Source: Bacteroidales bacterium UBA5287 (GTDB lineage: Bacteria > Bacteroidota > Bacteroidia > Bacteroidales > Dysgonomonadaceae). Taken from it: a stretch of DNA of 35,127 nt. A program made the position numbers and the translations under genes. Numbering within the stretch: the first letter of the stretch is position 1; each line of letters starts with the position of its first letter. The notes below the pieces were generated by a model, which did no database searches, had not been told where the DNA came from, and saw only the letters and a program-made list of their open reading frames with translations. This document shows, in pieces, positions 16,788 through 25,802 of this stretch. The stretch spans positions 1 through 35,127 of the forward strand of contig DHSL01000021.1 in the NCBI GenBank assembly GCA_002411345.1, given 5' to 3'.

Positions 16788-18057
16788 TGTGTTGTTTAAT
16801 AATATCTTCATAAATATGACAATACTGTTCTGATGTCTGTTTCACATCATGTCTTCTCAGTGCTATTTGTCTTGCATTTTTACTTAATTTCAAGGCCAAT
16901 ATATCGTTAGAGAATAATCTACCTATTTGAAAAGCCAGAGAATAGGAATCTCCCGAAGGAAAGAGTAGAGCGCTCTCATTATCACTCACAATGGATGTGA
17001 TTCCTCCCATTATTGAGACCACAGCAGGTGTTCCAACCAGCATACTCTCACCCAAAGAATTAGGACTATTTTCAATCAATGATGGCAGCACGAAAAGATG
17101 CGCTTTTCGGAACTCCTTTGCCATCTCATAAGCAGATAAACTATCTCTCATTATAATATTATCTTCAAGATCATATTTTATAATTAATCTTTTTAGAAAA
17201 TTACTATAATCTTCTCCAATCATCCAATCTTTGATTTTAGAAGATTTCATGTTAATTGATGGTAGTGGTGCTACTATTTTAATATCAGGGAAATCATCTT
17301 TTAGGAAAGCTACAGCTTTCAATAATATATGGAAACCCTTAATTGGATGTAGAGCCGATGAAACAAATATCCTATGACGTTCGCACTGATTCAAATCCCA
17401 TTGAGTATCGTAAAATGGTGATCGTAGGAGTTCCTCTCCATGGAAGTATAATGTATTCGGATTCAGAATTTGCAATTGATTCTTATCCCACGAAGTCCTG
17501 CCAATGAAATACTTATTTATTTTGAATATTTCTTTTTCAACAGAACTATATTTATTCCATCTTCTCAAGGCATTATTTATCCCACCTCTTCCGAGTCTAT
17601 TTTTTACAGATCTATATTTCGAGAGTTTAAGAGTAGCGGCAGACTTTTTCATATAGTCACGATAAGGTACTATAATACTTTGTATAGAGCAGACAATAGG
17701 AATTCTAGGGGATACATATTTTCGTAGAAGTCCGAAGTTGTGTTCGGTACCATGAATATGGATGATATCCGGTTTGAAATCATTGATGACAGAAAGATAT
17801 TTTTCGGCAAGTGACTTGTTCATATTTGAAATATTCTCCTTTTCATTTATTCTAATTGCATAATAAGAGATATTATCAATATTTATTTTTTGCTCCATTC
17901 CATCTAAAATAGGAGTTACAGATCCCATTGTCAATTCTGATTGGTTTTTCAGAGCATAAAATAATGGAGCAATCCACGATCCACTTGTTGTAGGAGTTCC
18001 GACCACAAAAGGATGAAAATCCGGAAGTACATCATTAATGATCCATAGAATACGCAT
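16762..18057 (-). CDS. GT4 family glycosyltransferase
   Basis: 431 residues from MRILWIINDVLPDF, a typical GT-B N-terminus. An ATG at 18105, five bases after the flippase stop, would add sixteen residues (MERQEQLFQ...) and may be used if translation is coupled. Features: HIHGTEHNFGLLRKY in the N-terminal domain, a GXTSWDKNQ-like segment FIGRTSWDKNQL, RIFVSSALHPIKGFHILLKA, and the donor motif LIENSPNSLGESMLVGTPAVVS. It is related in plan to the next GT4 but clearly distinct in sequence, so the two probably add different sugars or linkages. Confidence 0.92.
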   Translation of the reverse strand: MRILWIINDVLPDFHPFVVGTPTTSGSWIAPLFYALKNQSELTMGSVTPILDGMEQKINIDNISYYAIRINEKENISNMNKSLAEKYLSVINDFKPDIIHIHGTEHNFGLLRKYVSPRIPIVCSIQSIIVPYRDYMKKSAATLKLSKYRSVKNRLGRGGINNALRRWNKYSSVEKEIFKINKYFIGRTSWDKNQLQILNPNTLYFHGEELLRSPFYDTQWDLNQCERHRIFVSSALHPIKGFHILLKAVAFLKDDFPDIKIVAPLPSINMKSSKIKDWMIGEDYSNFLKRLIIKYDLEDNIIMRDSLSAYEMAKEFRKAHLFVLPSLIENSPNSLGESMLVGTPAVVSIMGGITSIVSDNESALLFPSGDSYSLAFQIGRLFSNDILALKLSKNARQIALRRHDVKQTSEQYCHIYEDIIKQHNESIRNIP

Positions 18058-18110
18058 TGTTTTTATAGATTTATCCAATTGAAATAATTGCTCTTGACGT
18101 TCCATACGGC

Positions 18111-19601
18111 CTATTTGTTTTTGAATTTTGATCTATAATTATTCAGAATCTCTTTAAGTCCTATTCTTTTATCCAATTCTTTGTATGAATACCATCCTGA
18201 AATACCAATTAATACAGAACCCACCACATAAGGATAAGGCTGACAAAGAAGTTTGACCACTATAAACCCCATCAGTGCCAAAGTAAACTGAAACAGAAAG
18301 ATTTTTTGAAAAGAAGGACTGAATGAGAATTTGTATTTTACTTTTGCGATAATGAACACTTGAATCATATAGATTACATATGTTATTAAAAATGATATTC
18401 CTAAACCAGTCAACCCACCCAAATGATATCCCAGAAGATTAAAGCCCAAAGTGTATGATTCTCCAATAAGTTCATTCCAAAAGAATAGTAAGCTTGCCCC
18501 TTTTGCCAGAAAGACAAAAGCAATTGACCAGCTTATAGCTTTGAAAAACATACCCAATGCCGCCCAATACACCATATCTTTAACGGCCAAGAACTTAGTA
18601 GAATAGAGCAAAATAACTGCCCAATTAACAAATACAAGAAATATAATCAATATCGGAGCTAGTATAAGCAATGCTATTTCAGCTTGTTGGTTGATGTTCT
18701 GTCTACATTTTTCATCATCATTTGCAACAGCCGACAGTCGTGGATAATAATCCGTTCCCATTGCACTAAAAATCATTCCCACGTAACTACCAATAATAGT
18801 AAAACCTGCGTTATACAAACCCACATCCGAAAGGTTTCCGGTTCGGTTTATGAAAATACGTAAAAGATAAGCACCTGCCAGGGAAATTAATCCACTCAGA
18901 CTAATCGCAAAGCCCATTTTGAGCATGTTTTTACCCTCAATAAACGTAAATTCATTAGTTACCTTTATCGATTTCATTTTGGTAGTACGTGTAAAGTACC
19001 AAGAGAAAAAGAGTGTGATAACAGCAGTAATAATCATTACAGGTACAATCCCCTTTTCGCCAAATTTATAATAGAGAGGAATAGTTATAATTAATGCCAC
19101 TAAACTACCATATACATTTGCTTGTGCCAACTGTTTTAACTTGCGTAATCCCTGTAATAGAACTAATTGTCCACTTGTTAGTTGGTTTAAAAGTAAGGTG
19201 ATTGATAACCAGATAAAAGCGAAAACGTAATTCTTGTTTCCGAAAGTGATCTCGCTAAGCCAAGGAGAGAAAAACAATGTTACAATACTTCCCAAAGCAC
19301 CGGTAATCCAAACCAGTCGTCTTAACACAGAAATAACCGTCAGTATGCGATTTTCATCCCCAGTACTATTTGCTTCCGATATATTTTTTACAGCGCTGGT
19401 ACCCAGTCCAAAATTAGTAAGAGCCCCCACTAATCCTGTCGTTGAGGTAAGCAAGCCAACAATACCCATACCAGTAGGTCCCAATAATACTGCTATAAAT
19501 TTGGAGCGTATAATTGAGATGATTATCTGAAAGAGTTGAACTCCTCCAAATAGAGAAGTCGCTTTCATTATTTGCCGATATGATGATTGTTGTTCTTTCA
19601 T
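18111..19601 (-). CDS. Wzx-type polysaccharide flippase
   Basis: This 496-residue protein has about twelve to fourteen hydrophobic helices spread over its whole length and few charged loops. Its start, SYRQIMKATSLFGGVQLFQIIISIIRSKFIAVLLGP-TGMGIVG, is the characteristic N-terminus of the MOP/PST flippase family (Wzx, LPS biosynthesis flippases). It should move the finished undecaprenyl-PP repeat unit to the outer face of the inner membrane. It is 4 bases after the aminotransferase stop and leads into the GT4 pair. No glycan specificity can be read. Confidence 0.93.
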   Translation of the reverse strand: MKEQQSSYRQIMKATSLFGGVQLFQIIISIIRSKFIAVLLGPTGMGIVGLLTSTTGLVGALTNFGLGTSAVKNISEANSTGDENRILTVISVLRRLVWITGALGSIVTLFFSPWLSEITFGNKNYVFAFIWLSITLLLNQLTSGQLVLLQGLRKLKQLAQANVYGSLVALIITIPLYYKFGEKGIVPVMIITAVITLFFSWYFTRTTKMKSIKVTNEFTFIEGKNMLKMGFAISLSGLISLAGAYLLRIFINRTGNLSDVGLYNAGFTIIGSYVGMIFSAMGTDYYPRLSAVANDDEKCRQNINQQAEIALLILAPILIIFLVFVNWAVILLYSTKFLAVKDMVYWAALGMFFKAISWSIAFVFLAKGASLLFFWNELIGESYTLGFNLLGYHLGGLTGLGISFLITYVIYMIQVFIIAKVKYKFSFSPSFQKIFLFQFTLALMGFIVVKLLCQPYPYVVGSVLIGISGWYSYKELDKRIGLKEILNNYRSKFKNK

Positions 19602-19605
19602 TATT

Positions 19606-20721
19606 TCAACATATATTATTTGAGTGGAATGAGTTCACTATATCTACTACGGTTTTCACTTCTTCATCTGTGATGACCTGGCTAATTGGTAAACTCAATA
19701 CTTCATTATGAATTTTCTCAGTAATAGGAAAGTGCAAATCGTTCCATTCTTTGTAAGCCTTCTGTTTATGTGGTGGCACAGGATAGTGAATCAGCACTTG
19801 AACAAGATTGTCTGCAAGATATTGCATCAGTTCATCGCGTTTAGTAGTACGAATCACGTACAAATGAAAAACATGTGAATCCCTTTCTTTAGTTACAGGT
19901 AGAATAATTTCCGGATTCTTTATATTATCAAAATAATATTGAGCCACCACTTTTCTGCGTTCATTATCTTCGTCCAAATGTTTGAGTTTTACATCCAAGA
20001 TAGCAGCCTGAATTTCATCCAGTCGGCTGTTTAGTCCCTTATACTCAAAAATATATTTAGTGTTTGATCCATAATTAGCCAAAGTTCGTGCTGTATCTGC
20101 CAGCCTTTTATCGTTTGTAGTTATAGCACCGCCATCTCCAAAAGCCCCAAGATTTTTTCCCGGATAGAAGCTATGACCAGCTGCATTACCAAGAGAACCA
20201 GTTACTCTATCATGGAATTTGCAACCAGCAGATTGTGCATTGTCTTCAATTAGTAATAAATCATGTTTCTTACATATTTTCGCAATATTATCAGTATATG
20301 AACATTGACCATAAAGATGCACAATCATAATTCCCTTAGTTTTCGGAGTAATAGCTTCTTCTATCTTCGACACATCAATTAAATACGTATTAATATCAGG
20401 TTCAACTAAAACAGGAACCAGTCCGTTATCATTTACAGCCAAGATAGAAGCGATAAAAGTGTTAGCCGGAACAATTATTTCGTCACCTTTTGTAATGGAA
20501 CCCAGTTCAATATAAGCCCTAAGAATAATTCTAAGAGCATCCAGTCCGTTAGCGACTGCAATACAATATTGGGTGCCTATATAATCAGCATAATCCTTTT
20601 CAAACTGTTTTGTTTCGTTTCCAAGAAGATACCATCCGGCATCTATTACACGAGAAGCAGCCTGATGAATTTCATTATCATACTTATGCGTAATTTTTTC
20701 CAAGTCAAGAAATTTAATCAT
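19606..20721 (-). CDS. DegT/DnrJ/EryC1-family sugar aminotransferase (FdtB/QdtB-like)
   Basis: 371 residues, PLP-dependent. Visible: KGDEIIVPANTFIAS, HLYGQ, LLIEDNAQSAG (cofactor-binding Asp), and GHSFYPGKNLGAFGDGGAI, in which the lysine is the Schiff-base residue. GLNSRLDEIQAAIL then follows. Together with the adjacent FdtA-like isomerases and hexapeptide acyltransferase, it should transaminate C3 of dTDP-3-keto-6-deoxyhexose to give dTDP-Fuc3N or dTDP-Qui3N. The start codon overlaps the acyltransferase stop by four bases (ATGA type). Enzymes that make the dTDP-4-keto-6-deoxyglucose precursor (RmlA, RmlB) are not in the window and must lie elsewhere. Confidence 0.93.
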   Translation of the reverse strand: MIKFLDLEKITHKYDNEIHQAASRVIDAGWYLLGNETKQFEKDYADYIGTQYCIAVANGLDALRIILRAYIELGSITKGDEIIVPANTFIASILAVNDNGLVPVLVEPDINTYLIDVSKIEEAITPKTKGIMIVHLYGQCSYTDNIAKICKKHDLLLIEDNAQSAGCKFHDRVTGSLGNAAGHSFYPGKNLGAFGDGGAITTNDKRLADTARTLANYGSNTKYIFEYKGLNSRLDEIQAAILDVKLKHLDEDNERRKVVAQYYFDNIKNPEIILPVTKERDSHVFHLYVIRTTKRDELMQYLADNLVQVLIHYPVPPHKQKAYKEWNDLHFPITEKIHNEVLSLPISQVITDEEVKTVVDIVNSFHSNNIC

Positions 20722-21251
20722 GGCAATTCCTTATTGAGCTCATGTTCCACACCCCATTTATCCCTTTTATTCATATCCAGTATGATGCCATCTTCGGTAA
20801 TATACCCTTTTTGAACTGCCGGATTTCCATACCATAATGAATAATCTTCAACATCTTTAGTGATTACGCTTCCAGCCCCAATAAAAGCATAAGCCCCAAT
20901 CACGATTCCCGGTAAAACAGTTGCGTTTGCCCCAATCGAAGCACCGTTTTTTATCAATGTTCTTTTAAATTTCGATGAGTCATGAGCTTTAGATCTTGGA
21001 ACCAATTCATTGGTAAATGTCGCATTAGGTCCGATGAACACATTATCCTCAATCGTTATTCCATCCCATAGTTGTACTCCACTTTTGATGGTAACATTAT
21101 TGCCAATAATAACATCATTTTCAATAAACACATGAGCACAAATATTGCAGTTGCAACCAATTTTTGCCCCCTGTAAAACCACACTAAATTGCCAAATATT
21201 TGTATTCTCACCAATGTGTGGGCTCTGCACATCTGTATTTTGGTTAATCAT
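20718..21251 (-). CDS. hexapeptide N-acyltransferase (FdtC / WxcM N-domain-like)
   Basis: The 177 residues form a compact left-handed beta helix: ENTNIWQFSVVLQGAKIGCNC, NVFIGPNATFTNELVPRSKA and GASIGANATVLPGIVIGAYAFIGAGSVIT, with the tail SLWYGNPAVQKGY. The NELVPRSKAH loop is seen in WxcM/FdtC-type 3-N-acetyltransferases of dTDP-amino sugars. It is joined to both neighbours by four-base stop-start overlaps, so the three steps are translated together. It should acylate the 3-amino group made by the aminotransferase, probably from acetyl-CoA. Acylation by the operon's carrier protein is an open alternative. Confidence 0.92.
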   Translation of the reverse strand: MINQNTDVQSPHIGENTNIWQFSVVLQGAKIGCNCNICAHVFIENDVIIGNNVTIKSGVQLWDGITIEDNVFIGPNATFTNELVPRSKAHDSSKFKRTLIKNGASIGANATVLPGIVIGAYAFIGAGSVITKDVEDYSLWYGNPAVQKGYITEDGIILDMNKRDKWGVEHELNKELP

Positions 21252-21661
21252 TTTTTATACTCTTTAAATGTGTTATAATCTCTTATATAATCATTTTCAT
21301 CATATTCCTTAGAAGCGAGTACCAGGCAAACTGAGCCAGATGAGAAGTTGTCCAATTCCCTCCATATACCCGGAACAACAAGAAGTCCGTGATACGGTCT
21401 GTTTATTGTAAAAGTTCTTTTCAGTACACCATCATCCAGTGTGACATCGAAGCTTCCACTAGCCGCAACTATAAACTGATGTAACTCTTTATGAGCATGT
21501 CCACCTCTTGATTCACCACCCGGCACATCATATAGGTAATAAACCCTTTTTACATTAAAAGGAATTGTTTTACCATTTTCAATTACGCTGATGTTTCCTT
21601 TTTCGTGGTGATGCTTATCTATTTCAATTATAGAGCAATCATAAATGTTCGTTTTTTTCAT
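21248..21661 (-). CDS. dTDP-sugar 3,4-ketoisomerase, FdtA/QdtA-like cupin (HAH form)
   Basis: This 137-residue single-domain cupin contains VYYLYDVPGGESRGGHAHKELHQFI. In the FdtA/QdtA family the paired histidines of R-G-x-HAHK and nearby Tyr/Arg residues serve the tautomerisation of dTDP-4-keto-6-deoxyglucose to the 3-keto sugar, and both histidines are kept here. The product feeds the aminotransferase two genes on. Its start overlaps the end of the paralogue upstream by 23 bases. It is about half identical by eye to that paralogue, so a tandem duplication is likely. Whether the product is the gluco (Qui3N) or galacto (Fuc3N) form is not decided. Confidence 0.92.
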   Translation of the reverse strand: MKKTNIYDCSIIEIDKHHHEKGNISVIENGKTIPFNVKRVYYLYDVPGGESRGGHAHKELHQFIVAASGSFDVTLDDGVLKRTFTINRPYHGLLVVPGIWRELDNFSSGSVCLVLASKEYDENDYIRDYNTFKEYKK

Positions 21662-22067
21662 TCGTCAATTCTTTAAACAGTGTATAATCATAAATATAAT
21701 CTGTAACATCAAATTTTGTAGAAGCTAGTATGAGAGCCAGAGAATTTGTCGAAAAATTCTGCATTTGTCTCCATACCCCCCTTGGAACAAACAACCCATA
21801 ATACGAACGATTCAGAGAAAAAACCTCTCTCTCTTTTCCATTATCAAGAACAACATCGAAACTACCTGAAAGAGCAACAATAAATTCCTGATTTCTTTTA
21901 TAAGCATGACCACCTCTAATTTCTCCCCCTGGTACATCATAAATCCAATAAGTTCTTTTTATCTTAAATGGAATATGTTGTATTTCCTCAATTACAGAAA
22001 GGTTTCCTCTTCTATCCAACGTTTTAGGGAGATTTATTATTCTTGCGCCATTTAGTTTCATTGTCAT
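21639..22067 (-). CDS. FdtA/QdtA-like cupin paralogue (HAY form)
   Basis: 142 residues, the same fold and length as the next gene, with TYWIYDVPGGEIRGGHAYKRNQEFI. The second histidine of the family's HAH pair is tyrosine, while the first histidine, the R-G-G lead-in and the VFSLNRSYYGLFVPRGVWRQ segment are kept. It may be an isomerase of different stereochemistry, a partner forming a mixed dimer, or a catalytically poor copy. I recall HAY variants elsewhere in Bacteroidetes, so the change is probably not a recent loss. It follows wzc by 24 bases and is the first sugar gene of the operon. MKLNG at 22061 is an alternative start. Confidence 0.88.
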   Translation of the reverse strand: MTMKLNGARIINLPKTLDRRGNLSVIEEIQHIPFKIKRTYWIYDVPGGEIRGGHAYKRNQEFIVALSGSFDVVLDNGKEREVFSLNRSYYGLFVPRGVWRQMQNFSTNSLALILASTKFDVTDYIYDYTLFKELTNEKNEHL

Positions 22068-22091
22068 AATTATTTTTGTATAAAGAATTCA

Positions 22092-24488
22092 TTAAGAAGA
22101 CGACCTATATCCATATTCGTATTTTTTACCATACCCATATCTGTGCGATACCGAATTTAAATCAACCCCATTTAAGATGAAATACATTTTTTTGAGTCTA
22201 TTCTCTTTGAAATAGCGGTCGGCATCCAGAATATACCTCTTTGGTGTATAATCAGCGCGTACGATATACAGGTTGATATCAACCAGTCGATTCAGCAAAA
22301 AGCTGTCCGACACAACCCCTATTGGAGCAGTATCAATTAATATATAATCATATTCATTACGCAATTCGTTCATCAACTCATCCAACATTGGTTTTGCCAA
22401 GAGTTCATTAGGATTAGGAGGAATTTTACCCGCGGGGATAACCGATAAGTTAGGATGAAAAGGAGTCGGCTTGATAATCTCTTCTTTTGTTAAGTATCCC
22501 GACAAATAAAGCGTTATTCCCTGTTCCTTTTCGAGTTGCATATATTTCGACAATTTTGGTTTTCTGATATCCAGTTCAACGATAAGCACTTTTTTATCAA
22601 GCATTGCCAGGCTTGTAGCCAGGTTGATAGTTATATAAGTCTTACCCTCTCCGCTGATGCTTGACAGCATATTAATAACCTTCTTATTATTATTGTCACT
22701 AATAAAGAGTAGATTAGCCCTGAGTAGTCTTACCATTTCGCTAAAGCTGCCATTATCATTCTCTTTTATAACCGTGAATTCCATTTGTTGTATTAAAGGA
22801 ATCTCTCCTAAGACAGGTACCGAAGATATATTTTCAATTTCATCTTTAGTGCTAATCTTATATCGTAATAAATCTTTGATCTTAATTATGCTTATTGGTA
22901 TAATCAATCCGATAGCCAAGAAAAGCAAACCTATCAATTTCAGGCTTGGAGAAACAACCCCCAATATTCTTATTTGATCAATCAATTTGCTACTCGGTTC
23001 CGCCGTAGCCATATTCATATATTTTTCCTCTTTCTTTTGTAGTAGATATAAGAATAGTTCCTCTTTCACATTCTGCTGTCGTTTTATGTCAGAGTACACA
23101 CGTTCTTGTCTTGGTATAGCCCTAATTCTTGCATTATTTTGATAATACATTGCTGAAATATCGTTCAGCTGTATTTCAAGGTTGTTTTTTTCGTTTTGTA
23201 ATCCAGTTTTAACTGAGTTAAAAGCCGATTCAATTTGGTTGTTTAAAGCAATCATCGACTGATTACTGCTAGATGCAATTCTAGAGAGTTTATTACGTTC
23301 CATTACCAAGTTATTGTACAGATTGATCTGCTCATTTAATACCGTGTTATTGATACCTGAATTAGCGGGAAGCATCTCGTCATGACTATTTTTTTGTTGT
23401 ACATAATTGTTTAGGTTAGATGCAATTGCATATTGAGATTCCACTTCGACTTTTCTTTGTCCAACGTTAGCTGATTGTGTATTGAATATATCAGCCTGAG
23501 AAGCTATATCAGTCAATCCTTGAGATTGTTTATAGTTTTGAACTTGTGTTTCCACCAAGCTAAGTTCATCATTCAATTGTGAGAGATGGTCGTCAATGAG
23601 CTGCGACATTTTATCCGCCAGTTCAATCTGTCCTCTAATTCCCTCCTCATTATATGTATCAATAAAACCCTCTATAAAAACCTTTCCCAATTCCCCATTA
23701 ATGCAAATCAGTGAAAGGTCGGCCACAGATGTAGTTTTTGACGTCAGTTTTACATCCAGGTTGCCCAAATATTGTTCAGCCACACTTTGCGGGTTTTGTA
23801 ATTCCACCCTCACTATCATGTCCTCGTTTAAAATTCGTTTACCCTTTACTAGATTTACTTTCCCAAAAGGTAGATTCACTATACTATCAGAAGAAGAAGC
23901 GTTTATATTAAAATGTTTCTCAGAAAAGACACCAGAAAAAAGATAACTTCCATTTGTTTTAGCAATCACATCAAAAAGGATTTTCCCTTTCAATTTATCC
24001 TGCAAATTCACTGGTAGTTCAATCAAGAATGGGCATTCGTCGCCATACAGCACCACAGTTTTTTTCAGAGCCAATTTAGGGAAAAGTTTGTGTAAGCCCA
24101 CTTTCCTTACAAATGCTGCAGGTCTCATCTCTGTATAAGAAGCATAGATTCCCATGTTTCTTACCACCTTTTCAACAATCAATGATTTTGTAAGAATTTC
24201 AATTTCGTTATCAACATTGTTTTTCTGTGTAACCAAACCTATTTCTTTGAACAGGTTCATTTCTGAAGAACCTCCTCCTCTTTGATCATCCTTAAATAAG
24301 ATTGACGTTTGTACTTTATATTTCGGCAGTTTATATGAGTAATATATTAAGCCAATTGTTATACAAACAATAAGAGATATAAGAAACCATTTCCAATAGG
24401 AAAGATATTTCATTAGTATGCTTCTAATGTCAATTGGTTTTTGAGAGAGCATACTGAATTCCTCTTCAGCTTCTGAAAAGTTGTTCAT
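22092..24488 (-). CDS. Wzc-like polysaccharide co-polymerase with C-terminal tyrosine autokinase
   Basis: 798 residues. A Wzz-type chain-length domain starts with a membrane helix at about 34-50 (WKWFLISLIVCITIGLIYY). A long periplasmic part with predicted coiled coil (about 270-470, Q/N/E-rich) and a second helix near 512-530 follow. The cytoplasmic BY-kinase carries Walker A SSISGEGKT, A' LIVELDIRKPKLS and B YDYILIDTAP. The tail holds a tyrosine cluster (five Tyr in RYGYGKKYEYGY) for autophosphorylation. It should set chain length and gate export with the Wza-like protein, 26 bases upstream. The fused kinase is the proteobacterial and Bacteroidetes plan, not the split form of Firmicutes. 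Confidence 0.96.
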   Translation of the reverse strand: MNNFSEAEEEFSMLSQKPIDIRSILMKYLSYWKWFLISLIVCITIGLIYYSYKLPKYKVQTSILFKDDQRGGGSSEMNLFKEIGLVTQKNNVDNEIEILTKSLIVEKVVRNMGIYASYTEMRPAAFVRKVGLHKLFPKLALKKTVVLYGDECPFLIELPVNLQDKLKGKILFDVIAKTNGSYLFSGVFSEKHFNINASSSDSIVNLPFGKVNLVKGKRILNEDMIVRVELQNPQSVAEQYLGNLDVKLTSKTTSVADLSLICINGELGKVFIEGFIDTYNEEGIRGQIELADKMSQLIDDHLSQLNDELSLVETQVQNYKQSQGLTDIASQADIFNTQSANVGQRKVEVESQYAIASNLNNYVQQKNSHDEMLPANSGINNTVLNEQINLYNNLVMERNKLSRIASSSNQSMIALNNQIESAFNSVKTGLQNEKNNLEIQLNDISAMYYQNNARIRAIPRQERVYSDIKRQQNVKEELFLYLLQKKEEKYMNMATAEPSSKLIDQIRILGVVSPSLKLIGLLFLAIGLIIPISIIKIKDLLRYKISTKDEIENISSVPVLGEIPLIQQMEFTVIKENDNGSFSEMVRLLRANLLFISDNNNKKVINMLSSISGEGKTYITINLATSLAMLDKKVLIVELDIRKPKLSKYMQLEKEQGITLYLSGYLTKEEIIKPTPFHPNLSVIPAGKIPPNPNELLAKPMLDELMNELRNEYDYILIDTAPIGVVSDSFLLNRLVDINLYIVRADYTPKRYILDADRYFKENRLKKMYFILNGVDLNSVSHRYGYGKKYEYGYRSSS

Positions 24489-24514
24489 AGTTTAACATTT
24501 TAATAATTATACGA

Positions 24515-25306
24515 CTATCTTACGAGTCCCACTATTGCAGCAGCCATGGTTGCCAGTGATATTAAAACCGAAATTGTAGATATTCTATATGTCTCTGCCG
24601 CTCCATATTTTGAAGAGTTAGCCCTAGACTGATTTGGTTCGACGTACACCACATCATTTTGTTCAAGAAAATACGCAGGAGAAGAAAAGATATTACTATC
24701 GTTGAGATTAAGCGTGTAAATATTCCTTTCTCCGTTAGCATCCTCACGCAATACTTTTACGTTATCTCGTCTACCGTAAATTGTCATATCACCTGCCAGT
24801 GCCAGTCCCTCAAAAATCGTAATCCGTTCATTTGTTGTTTCGTACTTTCCCGGATGTAGAACTTCCCCTAGAACATTCACTGAATAATTCATAAATCGAA
24901 TAGTAATTACAGGCATTTCGTCTGTAAAGAAAGGTCTTAATTCCTTTTCAATGTGTTGTCCCAGTTCTATTTTATTCATACCTTGCACATTAATTACCCC
25001 TAATATTGGGAAATCGATGTTACCATTTTTATCCACAAGATAATTTTGCAGAGTTGGTTGTGTAATCATAGAGCTTACTTCATCTTCCAGTTGAGGTGTA
25101 ATTAAATTATATCTTCTGGAAGCTTCCGGTTCGCTACTCACAACCGTAATTGAAAGTATGTCTCCCGGTTTTATACGAGCTTCAAAAGAACTTTTATTTA
25201 TGAATGTCTTTTCCCCTTGAATATTTTGGAAATAAGCTATGTTTTTTACTTGTGAACAAGAAGTAATACATATAATAATCACAGTCAATAAGTAGATTTT
25301 TTTCAT
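24515..25306 (-). CDS. Wza-like outer-membrane polysaccharide export lipoprotein
   Basis: This 263-residue lipoprotein has the signal peptide MKKIYLLTVIIICITSC, with lipobox ITSC and Cys17 as the modified residue. The polysaccharide export (Poly_export) domain lies at about 42-140 (RIKPGDILSITVVSSEPE) and a SLBB-like part follows (VNVLGEVLHPGKYE, about 145-230). A C-terminal hydrophobic segment at about 240-262 (ISTISVLISLATMAAAIVGLV) is short for the Wza barrel helix and typical of Bacteroidetes OPX proteins. It is the first gene of the 21.5-kb operon and should form the outer-membrane exit with Wzc. No UpxY antiterminator precedes it. Confidence 0.94.
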   Translation of the reverse strand: MKKIYLLTVIIICITSCSQVKNIAYFQNIQGEKTFINKSSFEARIKPGDILSITVVSSEPEASRRYNLITPQLEDEVSSMITQPTLQNYLVDKNGNIDFPILGVINVQGMNKIELGQHIEKELRPFFTDEMPVITIRFMNYSVNVLGEVLHPGKYETTNERITIFEGLALAGDMTIYGRRDNVKVLREDANGERNIYTLNLNDSNIFSSPAYFLEQNDVVYVEPNQSRANSSKYGAAETYRISTISVLISLATMAAAIVGLVR

Positions 25307-25802
25307 TTTAGTATACTTAGTAATAGTAGAATTCGATAATAGTTCAATTGACTATTTGTATCAGGCAACTAATGATAACCAATGTTTAGAAGCCATTCCT
25401 TTTAGAGCTAGTGATTCACTAAGGAGTAAATCAATTACGTTTGATTTTAACCTAAAATCCAATCAAAAGATATTTATTACACTATGAATAAAGAATATTT
25501 ACAGTGTCAAAGATAAAAACACATCATTCAAAATGTTATAACCAATTCGATTTTCTTTTGTATTATATATGAAAACCGGTTTGTTAAATTATAATCACGT
25601 GCGCATTTTAACATTTTAACTATTTGATATGCAATGATATATAGTATAAATGTCCATTTGTATTAAAAAACTGAAAGAAAAAGGCGGCGTTTTGTTTCAA
25701 TTTTTAAGTTAATTGACCATAAATGATATTAAATTCCATTTCTTGAGCTATTTTTTAAGATATTCGTGTAGAAAAAACAGGTATTTTTGTAAACATCATT
25801 TT
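25307..25802. promoter_or_regulatory. divergent intergenic region with operon leader and palindromes
   Basis: This 496-base gap lies between the operon (minus) and the beta-helix gene (plus). The minus strand has TATCTTTG at 25508-25515, implying a leader of about 195 bases before the wza-like start. Within the leader lie two small hairpins: GATTTTA-ACC-TAAAATC (25443-25459) and TAGTGA-T-TCACTA (25409-25421). A 10-bp palindrome AAACCGGTTT (25573-25582) lies between the two genes' promoters. No clear TAnnTTTG element was found for the plus-strand gene. No ORF of note is seen, and no UpxY/NusG-like gene. Confidence 0.5.
25508..25515 (-). promoter_or_regulatory. -7 promoter element (TATCTTTG) of the polysaccharide operon
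   Basis: This is an exact TAnnTTTG match on the minus strand, 202 bases before the wza-like start codon. It is the only such match I found in the gap. The resulting leader is long enough for attenuation control. Confidence 0.5.

Noticed and set aside
25307..25802. Invertible capsule promoter flanked by inverted repeats
   Set aside because: The palindromes seen are short and local; no long oppositely oriented pair flanking the promoter was found by eye.
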